A stretch of 64,000 nt of DNA from Plantibacter auratus. GTDB lineage: Bacteria; Actinomycetota; Actinomycetes; Actinomycetales; Microbacteriaceae. A model generated the notes under the pieces. The model was not told the origin of the DNA. It made no database searches and saw only the letters and a list, made by a program, of their open reading frames with translations. Shown here one piece after another: positions 44,749 through 55,229 of the stretch; within the stretch, counting starts at the first letter, position 1; the number at the start of each line of letters is the position of its first letter. Position numbers and translations under genes: made by a program. The stretch lies in NCBI RefSeq assembly GCF_050587365.1, contig NZ_JBOBFV010000003.1:62001-126000 (forward strand), given 5' to 3'.

Positions 44749-44754
44749 AGTCTA
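44749..44754 (-). promoter_or_regulatory. Leaderless -10 element of the DUF2207 gene
   Basis: TAGACT is followed by 7 nt and GTG 44741. Confidence 0.45.
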
Positions 44755-44794
44755 GGAGGGGTGCCGGCGGGCGCGCGGACGCGCCCGCCGGGAC

Positions 44795-45634
44795 TCACAT
44801 CTCCTCGTGGGTGTTGGGGTCTCCGTCGAAGAGCCTGCCGTCGGTCCGCCCGAGTGCGGTGATCGCCTGCACCTCGGTGTCGCTGAGCTCGAAGCCGAAC
44901 ACGTCGATGTTCGTGCGCTGGCGTTGCGGGGACGCGGACTTCGGGATCGGGAGCACGCCGCGCTGGTGGTGCCAGCGGAGGACGACCTGCGCCGGTGAGA
45001 CGTCGTGCGCCGCGGCGGCCGCTGCGACGGGTTCCTCGGCGAACGGCGCCTGTGCCTTGCCGAGCGGGCTCCACGCCTCGGTGACGATGCCGTGCTCGCG
45101 GTGGAAGGCGAGGAGCTCCTCCTGCGGGAAGTACGGGTGCAGCTCGACCTGGTTGACGGCCGGCAGCACACCCGTCTCGTCGGCGAGGCGGGTCAGGAAC
45201 TCCTCGGTGAAGTTCGAGACGCCGATGCTGCGGACGAGGCCCTCGCGCTGCAGCTGGATCATGGCCTTCCACGACTCGACGAAGCGGCCGACGGAGGGGT
45301 TCGGCCAGTGGATGAGGTACAGGTCGATGTGGTCGAGGCCGAGCGAGGCAAGAGATCCGCGGCACGAGGTGATGGTCTCCTCGAAGCCGTGGTCGCGGCC
45401 GGGCAGCTTCGTCGCGACGACGAGTTCGTCACGGGGGACGTCGGTCTCGCGGACCGCGGCGCCGACGGCGTCCTCGTTGCGGTAGTTCACGGCGGTGTCG
45501 ATCAGTCGGTAGCCTGCGTCGATGGCGGACAGCGTGGCGTCGGTGCCCTCGCGGCCTCGCAGGGGGTACGTGCCGAAACCGATCGCGGGGACGCTCGAAC
45601 CGTCGTTGAGCGCGAATGTTGGGATGGTCGTCAT
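44795..45634 (-). CDS. Aldo/keto reductase (2,5-diketogluconate reductase-like)
   Basis: A 279-residue NADPH-dependent reductase. The catalytic residues are Asp46 (LIDTAVNY), Tyr51, Lys76 (VVATKLPG) and His109 (LYLIHWPNP). GVSNFTEEFL and PIPKSASPQRQRTN (NADPH 2'-phosphate site) place it with the DkgA/Gre2-like branch. ATG 45634 is taken rather than GTG 45637 because TAGCGT is 6 nt upstream of the ATG. It is divergent from the S9 peptidase gene, with only 76 bases between. Substrate unknown. Confidence 0.92.
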   Translation of the reverse strand: MTTIPTFALNDGSSVPAIGFGTYPLRGREGTDATLSAIDAGYRLIDTAVNYRNEDAVGAAVRETDVPRDELVVATKLPGRDHGFEETITSCRGSLASLGLDHIDLYLIHWPNPSVGRFVESWKAMIQLQREGLVRSIGVSNFTEEFLTRLADETGVLPAVNQVELHPYFPQEELLAFHREHGIVTEAWSPLGKAQAPFAEEPVAAAAAAHDVSPAQVVLRWHHQRGVLPIPKSASPQRQRTNIDVFGFELSDTEVQAITALGRTDGRLFDGDPNTHEEM

Positions 45635-45640
45635 CACCCC

Positions 45641-45646
45641 ACGCTA
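45641..45646 (-). promoter_or_regulatory. Leaderless -10 element of the aldo/keto reductase gene
   Basis: TAGCGT is followed by 6 nt (GGGGTG) and ATG 45634. Confidence 0.5.
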
Positions 45647-45698
45647 GACCCGGCGGCCCTCGGATGGCTCCGAGCGGGCTGGGAGGGCGCGCCTCGAC

Positions 45699-45704
45699 TA
45701 GCGT
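45699..45704 (+). promoter_or_regulatory. Leaderless -10 element of the S9 peptidase gene
   Basis: TAGCGT is followed by 6 nt (TGGACC) and ATG 45711. It faces the identical hexamer of the divergent aldo/keto reductase gene 52 bases away. Confidence 0.5.
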
Positions 45705-45710
45705 TGGACC

Positions 45711-47813
45711 ATGGCGAAGCTCTCTGCCCCCCGTGCCCAGACCCGACCGACCGAACGCACCCATCACGGCGACACCGTGGTGGACCCGTACGAGTGGCTC
45801 CGTGAGAAGGAGTCACCGGAGGTGATCGCGCACCTGGAGGCGGAGAACGCCTACACCGAGCAGGAGACGGCCCATCTGGCCGGACTGCGCGAGCGCATCT
45901 TCCAGGAGATCAAGGGACGCACGCTCGAGACCGACCTCTCGGTCCCGACCCGCTCCGGTGCGTGGTGGTACTACGGCCGCAGTGTCGAAGGCCGCCAGTA
46001 CGGCATCCAGTGCCGCATCCCGGTCGCCGACCCGGAGGACTGGACGCCGCCGACCCTGCCCGAGGGCGGCGCGGCCCCCGGCGAGCAGATCATCCTCGAC
46101 GCCAACGTCGAGGCGGAGGGCCACGAGTTCTTCTCCCTCGGCAGCTTCGACGTGTCGGACGACGGCACGCGACTGCTCTACGGCGTCGACGTCGAAGGCG
46201 ACGAGCGGTACGCCGTCCGTGTCCGGGACCTCGCGAGTGGCGTCGACCTCGACGACGAGCTCCTCGGGACCGCGGGCGGGGCGGAGTTCTCCCCCGACGG
46301 CACCGCCATCGTCTACACGACGGTCGACGAGAGTTGGCGCCCAGACACCGTGCACCTGCACCGGGTGGGGACGTCCCAGGACGACGACACGGTCCTCTTC
46401 CACGAGCCCGACGAGCGGTTCTGGGTCGGCGCCGGATTCACCCGCAGCCGCGCGCTGCTCCTGATCGAGGCCGGCTCCTCGGTCACGAGCGAGACCCGGC
46501 TCGTCCCCGCCGACGCACTGTCCGAGGAGGCGCGGATCGTCTGGCCGCGGACCGACGGCGTCGAGTACAGCGTCGAACACCGGGTGGCCGACGGCGCAGA
46601 CCGGTTGCTCATCCTGCACAACCGGGACGCGCCGGACTTCGAGCTCGTCGAGGTGCCACTCTCGGATCCGCTCGGCACGGCGCGGGTCGTCGTCGCGCAC
46701 AGCAGCGAGCGCCGGCTCGAGGATGTCGAGGCGTTCGAGGCCGTGACCACCGTCTCCTATCGGCGCGACGGCCTCACGCGTATCGGCCTGCTCGACCCGA
46801 CGAGTGGCGACATCGACGAGATCGCCTTCGACGAACCGCTGTCCACCGTGGGCTGGCACGGCAACAACGAGTGGGCTCAACCGATGCTCCGGTTCGGATA
46901 CGGGTCCCTCGTGACGCCGTCAACGGTGCTCGAACTCGACGTCCGGTCCGGCGAACGCTTCGTGCGCAAGCAGCAGCCGGTCCTCGGCGACTACGACCCG
47001 GCAAACTACGAGCAGTTCCGGGAGTGGGCGACGGCCGTGGACGGGACCCGCGTGCCGATCTCCATCGTGCGCCGGGTCGGTGTCCAGGGGCCAGGGCCGC
47101 TCCACCTCTACGGGTACGGCTCGTACGAGGCCAGCATGGACCCGTCCTTCTCGATCGCGAGGCTGTCGATGCTCGACCGCGGCGTGACCTTCGCGATCGC
47201 CCATGTGCGCGGCGGCGGCGAACTCGGGCGTCACTGGTACGAGGACGGCAAGAAGCTCCACAAGCAGAACAGCTTCAGCGACTTCGTCGACGTGGCCGAC
47301 CACCTCATCCGCGAGGGCTGGACGACGCCTGCCCGGCTCGTCGCCGAGGGCGGCAGCGCCGGTGGCCTCCTCATGGGCGCCGTGGCGAACCGTGCTCCCG
47401 ACCGCTTCGCGGGCATCCTCGCCGGCGTCCCGTTCGTCGACGCGCTGACGAGCATCCTCGACCCGTCGCTCCCCCTGACGGTCATCGAATGGGACGAGTG
47501 GGGCGATCCGCTCCACGACCCCGAGGTCTACGCGTACATGAAGGCGTACAGCCCCTACGAGAACGTCGACCCGGCGAAGCGCTACCCGCGCATCCTCGCG
47601 ACGACGAGCCTCAACGACACCCGCGTGCTGTACGTGGAACCCGCGAAGTGGGTGGCCCGTCTGCGGGACGCCGGTGCACCGGCGCTGATGAAGATCGAGA
47701 TGAGCGCCGGGCACGGCGGAGTGAGCGGCCGCTACAACGCGTGGCGTGAGCGCGCCGAGGAGCTCGCCTGGCTGCTCGATGTGCTCGAACTCACGGACAC
47801 CGATCCGGCCTGA
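45711..47813 (+). CDS. ptrB: S9 family peptidase (oligopeptidase B)
   Basis: A 700-residue prolyl-oligopeptidase-family serine peptidase without signal peptide. The N-terminal beta-propeller covers about 70-410. The alpha/beta-hydrolase domain follows, with LHLYGYGSYEASMDPSFS, the nucleophile Ser549 in GGSAGG, Asp636 in LNDTRV and His668 in GHGG. ARRG-type propeller entry DPYEWLREKESPEV at the start matches oligopeptidase B, which cuts short peptides after basic residues. The ATG is 6 nt from TAGCGT. A perfect hairpin follows. Confidence 0.93.
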   Translation: MAKLSAPRAQTRPTERTHHGDTVVDPYEWLREKESPEVIAHLEAENAYTEQETAHLAGLRERIFQEIKGRTLETDLSVPTRSGAWWYYGRSVEGRQYGIQCRIPVADPEDWTPPTLPEGGAAPGEQIILDANVEAEGHEFFSLGSFDVSDDGTRLLYGVDVEGDERYAVRVRDLASGVDLDDELLGTAGGAEFSPDGTAIVYTTVDESWRPDTVHLHRVGTSQDDDTVLFHEPDERFWVGAGFTRSRALLLIEAGSSVTSETRLVPADALSEEARIVWPRTDGVEYSVEHRVADGADRLLILHNRDAPDFELVEVPLSDPLGTARVVVAHSSERRLEDVEAFEAVTTVSYRRDGLTRIGLLDPTSGDIDEIAFDEPLSTVGWHGNNEWAQPMLRFGYGSLVTPSTVLELDVRSGERFVRKQQPVLGDYDPANYEQFREWATAVDGTRVPISIVRRVGVQGPGPLHLYGYGSYEASMDPSFSIARLSMLDRGVTFAIAHVRGGGELGRHWYEDGKKLHKQNSFSDFVDVADHLIREGWTTPARLVAEGGSAGGLLMGAVANRAPDRFAGILAGVPFVDALTSILDPSLPLTVIEWDEWGDPLHDPEVYAYMKAYSPYENVDPAKRYPRILATTSLNDTRVLYVEPAKWVARLRDAGAPALMKIEMSAGHGGVSGRYNAWRERAEELAWLLDVLELTDTDPA

Positions 47814-47820
47814 TCGGAAG

Positions 47821-47860
47821 CGACGACGCCCCTGCTCCGTCCGGAGCAGGGGCGTCGTCG
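47821..47860. terminator. Bidirectional terminator between S9 peptidase and pfkA
   Basis: A perfect 18-bp stem with loop GTCC lies between the convergent stops at 47813 and 47874. Confidence 0.75.
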
Positions 47861-47873
47861 GTGCGGCGGGTGT

Positions 47874-48902
<1,029 letters not shown>

Positions 48903-49036
48903 ATCAACAGTCCTCATGGGGATCGGGGCACCTCAGGTGCCGGGAGTCATCCCCGACAATACCGTCTCGCCGACGGTGCTTCATCCGGCGCGGACGGTCC
49001 TCCGGCCCAGAGGGTCGGTGCCTCGTCCACCGGGGT

Positions 49037-49042
49037 TAGGCT
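49037..49042 (+). promoter_or_regulatory. Leaderless -10 element of the mycoredoxin gene
   Basis: TAGGCT is followed by 6 nt (GCTGGG) and ATG 49049. Confidence 0.5.
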
Positions 49043-49048
49043 GCTGGG

Positions 49049-49315
49049 ATGAGTGCCGACGACTACCTGCCCGCCGATGGCGGCATCACGATGTTCTCCA
49101 CGACCTGGTGCGGGTACTGCGCCCGACTGAAGCATCAGCTGTCCGCAGCCGGCATCCCGTTCACCGAAGTCGACATCGAGCAGGTCCCGGGGACCGCCGA
49201 CCTCGTCGCCTCGCTGAACGGCGGCAACCAGACGGTCCCGACGGTGATCTTCCCCGACCGCTCGACCGCGACGAACCCGTCGCTCGCTCAGGTGAAGGCG
49301 GCACTCGGCGTCTGA
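49049..49315 (+). CDS. mrx1: Mycoredoxin (glutaredoxin-like)
   Basis: An 88-residue thioredoxin-fold protein with the active site TTWCGYCARLK and the cis-Pro region GGNQTVPTVIFPDRS and TNPS. This pattern matches mycoredoxin-1, which reduces mycothiol mixed disulfides in actinobacteria, and supports the organism call. The ATG is 6 nt from TAGGCT. It is divergent from pfkA and convergent with an SNF2-type helicase, with a hairpin between their stops. Confidence 0.92.
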   Translation: MSADDYLPADGGITMFSTTWCGYCARLKHQLSAAGIPFTEVDIEQVPGTADLVASLNGGNQTVPTVIFPDRSTATNPSLAQVKAALGV

Positions 49316-49327
49316 CCAGCCGACGAC

Positions 49328-49362
49328 GTCCGGCCGGGCGACCCGTGGTCACCCGGTCGGAC
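49328..49362. terminator. Hairpin between mycoredoxin and helicase stops
   Basis: A 16-base arm pair with one mismatch and one G-U-type pair, 3-nt loop, lies between the convergent stops at 49315 and 49373. Confidence 0.6.
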
Positions 49363-49372
49363 GAACCGGCCG

Positions 49373-51556
49373 TCAGGCGCCCAGTGCCTCGCGGAGCAGG
49401 TGGACGAGGGCGTTCAGCTGCACCGAGTCGACCGACGCGACGTCCTGGTCGCTTCCGTCGAGCGCGCGAGCGGCCAGTCCCTGCTTGCTGTCGATGAGTT
49501 CCGCGACCTTCGCGTCGATCGTGTGCGCGGCGATGATGCGCCAGGCGGTGACCGGCTCCTCCTGACCGATGCGGTGCACGCGGTCGATCGCCTGGGTCTG
49601 CTCGGCGGCTGTCCAGGACAACTCGGCGAGCACGACGTTGGACGCGGCCTGCAGGTTGACGCCGACGCCGGCGGCGGTGAGCGAACAGACGGCGACCGCG
49701 ACCTCCGGATCGGTGTTGAACGCGTCGATCGCGGCCTGACGCGCCTGCGCGGTCTGGTCGCCGCGGAGCGACACCGTCTTCAAGCCGCGACCCGCGAACA
49801 ACTGCTCGGCCGCGTTCATGACGTCGATGTGCTTCGCGAAGAACACGACCTTGCCCACGGACCTCGCGAGCTGCGCCGTGTAATCGGCGGCGAGGACGGC
49901 CTTGGCCTGACCGATCTTGCGGATCATGGTGAACACGTTCTCCGTGCCACCGGCGGCCTTGGACTCGTCGAGCTCGGCCTGGGCGACCATGCGCATGAGG
50001 TCGGTGTTCGGCTCGTGCAGCGCGTCGACGCGCTCACCACGCGACTCCAGGACCCGCACGTAGCGGGACTTGAGCCGTTGCCCGAGCTCGGCCTCCGCGT
50101 CGCGGATGGACCGGATCGCCTCGTCGTCGAGCTCGACCGGGAGGTCGGCGACGCGCTTGGCGGGCAGGTCCTTGGCGACGTCGAGCTTCTTGCGGCGCAC
50201 GATGCCCATGTCGATGACGGCGGACCGCGCGGCGGCGTAGAAGGCGTGCTCGGCCGGGGTCAGGCCGGTGTCCTCGAGCCGCTCCATGAGTTCGGCGGTC
50301 GGCTTGCCGTCCTTGATCCAGCCGAGGAACTGCCAGATGGCGTTGAAATCCTCGACGTCGTTGATCAGCGGCGTACCCGTCAGCGCGAGCAGCAGCGGGT
50401 CCTGGCCGGGCGTCGCCTTCCGGATCCGGTTCGCGAGTGACAGCACGTGCTGCGAGCGCTGGGAGTGGAGGTTCTTGATGAAGTGCGCCTCGTCGACCAC
50501 CATGCCGCGGAAGCCGAGCGTCCCGAGCCAGGCGAGGTGGCGGTCGAGGACCTCGTAGTTCACGATGATGACGTCGGCGAAGGCGTCGAGCGCCTGGCCG
50601 TCGCCGTGGATGACCGTGGCGCGTCGATGCGGCGTCCAGCGCTCGACCTCGCGCGCCCAGTTCATCTTGACGACGTTCGGCACGATGACGAGGAGCGGGT
50701 ACGCCTCGGCGACCGAGGCGGCGAGGACGGACTGCGCGGTCTTGCCGAGGCCCGGCTCGTCGGCGAGCAGGAAGGAACGGTGTCCTTCACGGACGCTCTC
50801 GACGAAGCGCGCCTGGTGCTTCATGACCTCGAGGCCGCGCGGCGAGAGCCGGTCGAGCTTCGGGGCGTCGGGCAGGTCCATCGAGGCCGCTCCCCCGCCG
50901 GAACCGAGCTCGAACGCCTTGTACAGGGGGCCCATGAGCTCCCAGCTGTCGAGTCGTCGACGCACGGTCGGCTGCGGTGCCGCCTGGCTGAAGTCCGGGG
51001 CGAGGAACGGATTCGCCAACTGACGTGCCTTGACCGACTGCGGGATGACCTGCTTCTCGACGAGCTCGGCCGGGACGACTGATTCCACGACGGGCTTCTC
51101 GACGGTGATGATGAGTTCGTCGGCGCTGAGTTCGGCGCCCGACTCGAGGAGCCAGTCGCGCCGGAGCCGCTGCGCGACGGGGCTCGTCGCGGCGTCGGCC
51201 TCGAGGAGCTGGATGAGCGAGGTGTCGCGGGCGGCCGTCTTCGCCAGGATCGTCGCGACGCCGTCGAGCCGCTTCAACAGCTCCGCGCGGGTCGCGTCGC
51301 TGTAGGTGGTGTCGGCTTTGACCCGCGCGCGCTCCTCACGGACCAGGAACGCGATCACCTGGTACTTGGTGCGGTTGGTTGGCCCGACCTTGCCCTTCTG
51401 CGCCTTCGCCTCGACCTCGCGCACCTTGCGGGCGAGGATGGGGATGATCGGCGCGTCGTCGTCGTGACGCGACGAGGATCCTCTGGGGTTCGAGCGGCCA
51501 GATGAACGGGTGCTGGAACGCCCCTGGGAACGGCGTTGCTGGCCGGTGTGCGGCAT
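49373..51556 (-). CDS. SNF2-type DEAD/DEAH helicase
   Basis: A 727-residue ATPase. The first about 130 residues are basic and low-complexity. The N-terminal ATPase lobe has Walker A LADEPGLGKTAQS (about 264-276) and the DEAH box VVDEAHFIKN (355-358), followed by LALTGTPLIND. The C-terminal lobe has VVFFAKHIDVMNAAEQLF, VCSLTAAGVGVNLQAASNV and QAIDRVHRIGQ, the SNF2 motif VI. ATG 51556 is chosen since AGGAGG precedes it closely. It likely remodels DNA-protein complexes or transcription (RapA-like). The fused domains of larger helicases are absent. Confidence 0.9.
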   Translation of the reverse strand: MPHTGQQRRSQGRSSTRSSGRSNPRGSSSRHDDDAPIIPILARKVREVEAKAQKGKVGPTNRTKYQVIAFLVREERARVKADTTYSDATRAELLKRLDGVATILAKTAARDTSLIQLLEADAATSPVAQRLRRDWLLESGAELSADELIITVEKPVVESVVPAELVEKQVIPQSVKARQLANPFLAPDFSQAAPQPTVRRRLDSWELMGPLYKAFELGSGGGAASMDLPDAPKLDRLSPRGLEVMKHQARFVESVREGHRSFLLADEPGLGKTAQSVLAASVAEAYPLLVIVPNVVKMNWAREVERWTPHRRATVIHGDGQALDAFADVIIVNYEVLDRHLAWLGTLGFRGMVVDEAHFIKNLHSQRSQHVLSLANRIRKATPGQDPLLLALTGTPLINDVEDFNAIWQFLGWIKDGKPTAELMERLEDTGLTPAEHAFYAAARSAVIDMGIVRRKKLDVAKDLPAKRVADLPVELDDEAIRSIRDAEAELGQRLKSRYVRVLESRGERVDALHEPNTDLMRMVAQAELDESKAAGGTENVFTMIRKIGQAKAVLAADYTAQLARSVGKVVFFAKHIDVMNAAEQLFAGRGLKTVSLRGDQTAQARQAAIDAFNTDPEVAVAVCSLTAAGVGVNLQAASNVVLAELSWTAAEQTQAIDRVHRIGQEEPVTAWRIIAAHTIDAKVAELIDSKQGLAARALDGSDQDVASVDSVQLNALVHLLREALGA

Positions 51557-51721
51557 GCTCCTCCTGAGCAGTCGAAGAGCCTCATCGGCCGAGGGGCCGG
51601 AAGAGACGGGCGTCGGGCCCGACTGGTCGTCGTGGAGCAACAGAGCGTTGCACGAGACCGACACGGGCGCCCGACGGGCGTGTGCCCAGTCTACGCCATC
51701 GGCCGCATCGGTCGCGAGCGC

Positions 51722-52114
51722 TCAGTCCGGCGCGCTGTCGACGAGTCCGAACCGCTCCAGTTCGGCGTCGTCGAGCATGCGGGAACGGATGAGGAACCGC
51801 TGCCCCGTCGGGGCCTCGACGCTGAACCCGCTGCCGCGCCCCTGCACCACGTCGATCGTCAGGTGCGTGTACTTCCAGTACTCGAACTGGGAACGCGACA
51901 TGTAGACCTCGACGGGCGCGTCGAGCCCGGGCACGTCGAGCGTGTCGAGCAGGACGTCGACCGCGCCCGTGCGGAACATCCCGACGGGGTAGCACATGGG
52001 CGAACTCCCGTCGCAGCATCCGCCGGACTGATGGAACATGAGCGGTCCGTGCAGCGCGGTCATCTCCCGCACCAGTGCGGCCGCAGCGTCGGTGACGTCG
52101 ACCCGTCCGGTCAT
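51722..52114 (-). CDS. DUF779 protein, partner of acetaldehyde dehydrogenase
   Basis: A 130-residue protein starting at ATG 52114 with AAGGAGG 5 nt upstream. FHQSGGCCDGSSPMCYP (about residues 27-43) carries three Cys that suggest metal or Fe-S binding, and VEVYMSRSQFEYWKYTHL is the other conserved block. DUF779 genes are routinely found beside ExaC/AldB-type aldehyde dehydrogenases, as here. Function not established; it may help load or protect the enzyme. Confidence 0.88.
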   Translation of the reverse strand: MTGRVDVTDAAAALVREMTALHGPLMFHQSGGCCDGSSPMCYPVGMFRTGAVDVLLDTLDVPGLDAPVEVYMSRSQFEYWKYTHLTIDVVQGRGSGFSVEAPTGQRFLIRSRMLDDAELERFGLVDSAPD

Positions 52115-52160
52115 GGTGTCCTCCTTCGTCGTGTCGTGCATCCGGCCCTGCCCCTCCGCC

Positions 52161-52206
52161 GGTCCCTGAGCCTGTCGAAGGGCGCCCTTCGACAAGCTCA
52201 GGGACC
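52161..52206. repeat. REP-like palindromic pair (copies 2 and 3)
   Basis: Two 22-bp units face each other (52161-52182, 52185-52206) with 2 bases between and one mismatch. The core is the same CCTGAGCCTGTCGAAGGG sequence as at 24366-24387. A further 11-base fragment follows at 52215-52225. Together they form a long hairpin between the aldehyde dehydrogenase and DUF779 genes. Confidence 0.65.
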
Positions 52207-52235
52207 GGGTGGGGGCTCAGGGACCGGGATGTGGA

Positions 52236-53759
<1,524 letters not shown>

Positions 53760-53873
53760 GTCACTCCTTGTCGACGACGTTGTCGGTGGCGCACCGCTCA
53801 GGTGCGTGCCGTCGACGCTAGTCGGCCGGAGGTTGCAGGAGGTTGCGTCGAGGACCGCGGACCGGATCGGCCG

Positions 53874-55169
53874 TCAGGGCGCCGAGAGCTCGGCGTCGAT
53901 CGCCTCGATGCGGGCGACGAGGCCGGCGCGCTTCGGTGACCGCGGCGGCAGCAGTCGGAGGCAGGCCTGCAGGACCTCGACGTCGTCGGGCGCGGCCGCG
54001 GTCCGGATGTAGTCGTGCAGCAGGTCCGCCGAGGCGTCGGTCAGCATCGCCTCGCGGAGGCGCGTCGCGACCCGGTCGCGGAGGTCGACGACACCGGGGG
54101 CGGTGGAGTCCGGCAGGAGCGGGCCCGGGTACGCGGCGAGCGCGGCGCGGTGGGCGCCGCGGTCGAGGAGGGACAGCACCTGGTGGGCGTCGAGCTGGAG
54201 CGGGGTGGTGAGCCGGTACGGCCGCGAGGCCGGCACGAGTGTCGGCGCGGTCCCGCCGAGCACCTTCCGCAGCCGGACCAGCTCCGCCCGGAGGGTGACC
54301 GCCGCCTCGTCCGCGTCGTAGAGCAGCCCGGCGAGCGCGTCGGCGCTCAGGCCCTGGTGGTGCCAGGCCAGCAGGGTCAGGATCTCGGCGTGCCGTCGGC
54401 TGAGCTCGGTCGGTCGACTCGCCCCGTGTCCGACCAGCAGGCCGGTGTCACGGCCGAGCACCTGCAGGCCGGGCCGCACCGTGGTCGTCCGGCGGGCTGT
54501 GTCCGTGCGTGGGCGACCGGCGAACCGGCGGTCGGCGACCGCGCGCAGCCGCTGCACCATGATCTCGGACTCGACGGCGGCGGCGGTCGCCTCCATGAGC
54601 GGCAGCGCATGTGAGGCGACCGCCTGCGGGCCACCGGTGATGTCGATCACGCCGATGATCTGCCGGGTCTCGGGATCGTGCACCGGGACCGCCGTGCAGC
54701 TCCACGGGTGCACGAGACGGTTGAAGTGCTCGGCCGCGTGGATCTGGATGCCGTGGTCGAGTTCGAGCGCGGTGCCCGGGGCGCTCGTCCCCACCTCCCG
54801 CTCCGACCACCCGGCACCCTCGACGAAGAGCATGCCCTCCGCCCGTCGCCGCAGATGACGGTCGCCGTCCACCCAGAGCAGTCTGCCCATGGCGTCGCCC
54901 ACCGCGACGAGCATGCCGGAGTCGTCGTCCGCGTCGTTGACCAGCAGCTTGGTGATCACCGGGAGGACGCCGGCGAGCGGGTGCCCGAGCCGGTGGTCGC
55001 GCAACTCGTCCTCGTCGAAGGCGAGCTCCGGCATGAGGTTGTCCGGGTCGAGGTGACGGCCCATCGACCGTTCCCACGACTCGCGGACGAGCCGTCGGAC
55101 GAGTCCGCGCTGCGATTCGGCACGCGCCGGGGCCGCCAGCCACGGACTGGACACCTCACCACCACCCAT
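53874..55169 (-). CDS. GAF-domain regulator beside the aldehyde dehydrogenase
   Basis: A protein of about 430 residues. The N-terminal SWERSMGRHLDPD and LVNDADDDSGMLVAVGD, SEREVGTSAPGTALELDHGI and HPWSCTAVPVHDPETRQIIG (about 35-180) are typical of AcoR-like sensor domains. The C-terminal half has a winged-helix-like region LSRRHAEILTLLAWHHQGLS and DADEAAVTLRAELVRLRKVL. The sigma-54 AAA domain of true AcoR is missing, as is usual in actinobacteria. Start uncertain (ATG 55169 or GTG 55154). It is likely the activator of the aldehyde dehydrogenase/DUF779 operon, sensing an aldehyde or alcohol. Confidence 0.82.
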   Translation of the reverse strand: MGGGEVSSPWLAAPARAESQRGLVRRLVRESWERSMGRHLDPDNLMPELAFDEDELRDHRLGHPLAGVLPVITKLLVNDADDDSGMLVAVGDAMGRLLWVDGDRHLRRRAEGMLFVEGAGWSEREVGTSAPGTALELDHGIQIHAAEHFNRLVHPWSCTAVPVHDPETRQIIGVIDITGGPQAVASHALPLMEATAAAVESEIMVQRLRAVADRRFAGRPRTDTARRTTTVRPGLQVLGRDTGLLVGHGASRPTELSRRHAEILTLLAWHHQGLSADALAGLLYDADEAAVTLRAELVRLRKVLGGTAPTLVPASRPYRLTTPLQLDAHQVLSLLDRGAHRAALAAYPGPLLPDSTAPGVVDLRDRVATRLREAMLTDASADLLHDYIRTAAAPDDVEVLQACLRLLPPRSPKRAGLVARIEAIDAELSAP

Positions 55170-55229
55170 CCACGTCGACCGGTTCTGCGGACAGTGTATC
55201 CGCCGCAGCCCGCCGGTCGACGGGTAACC

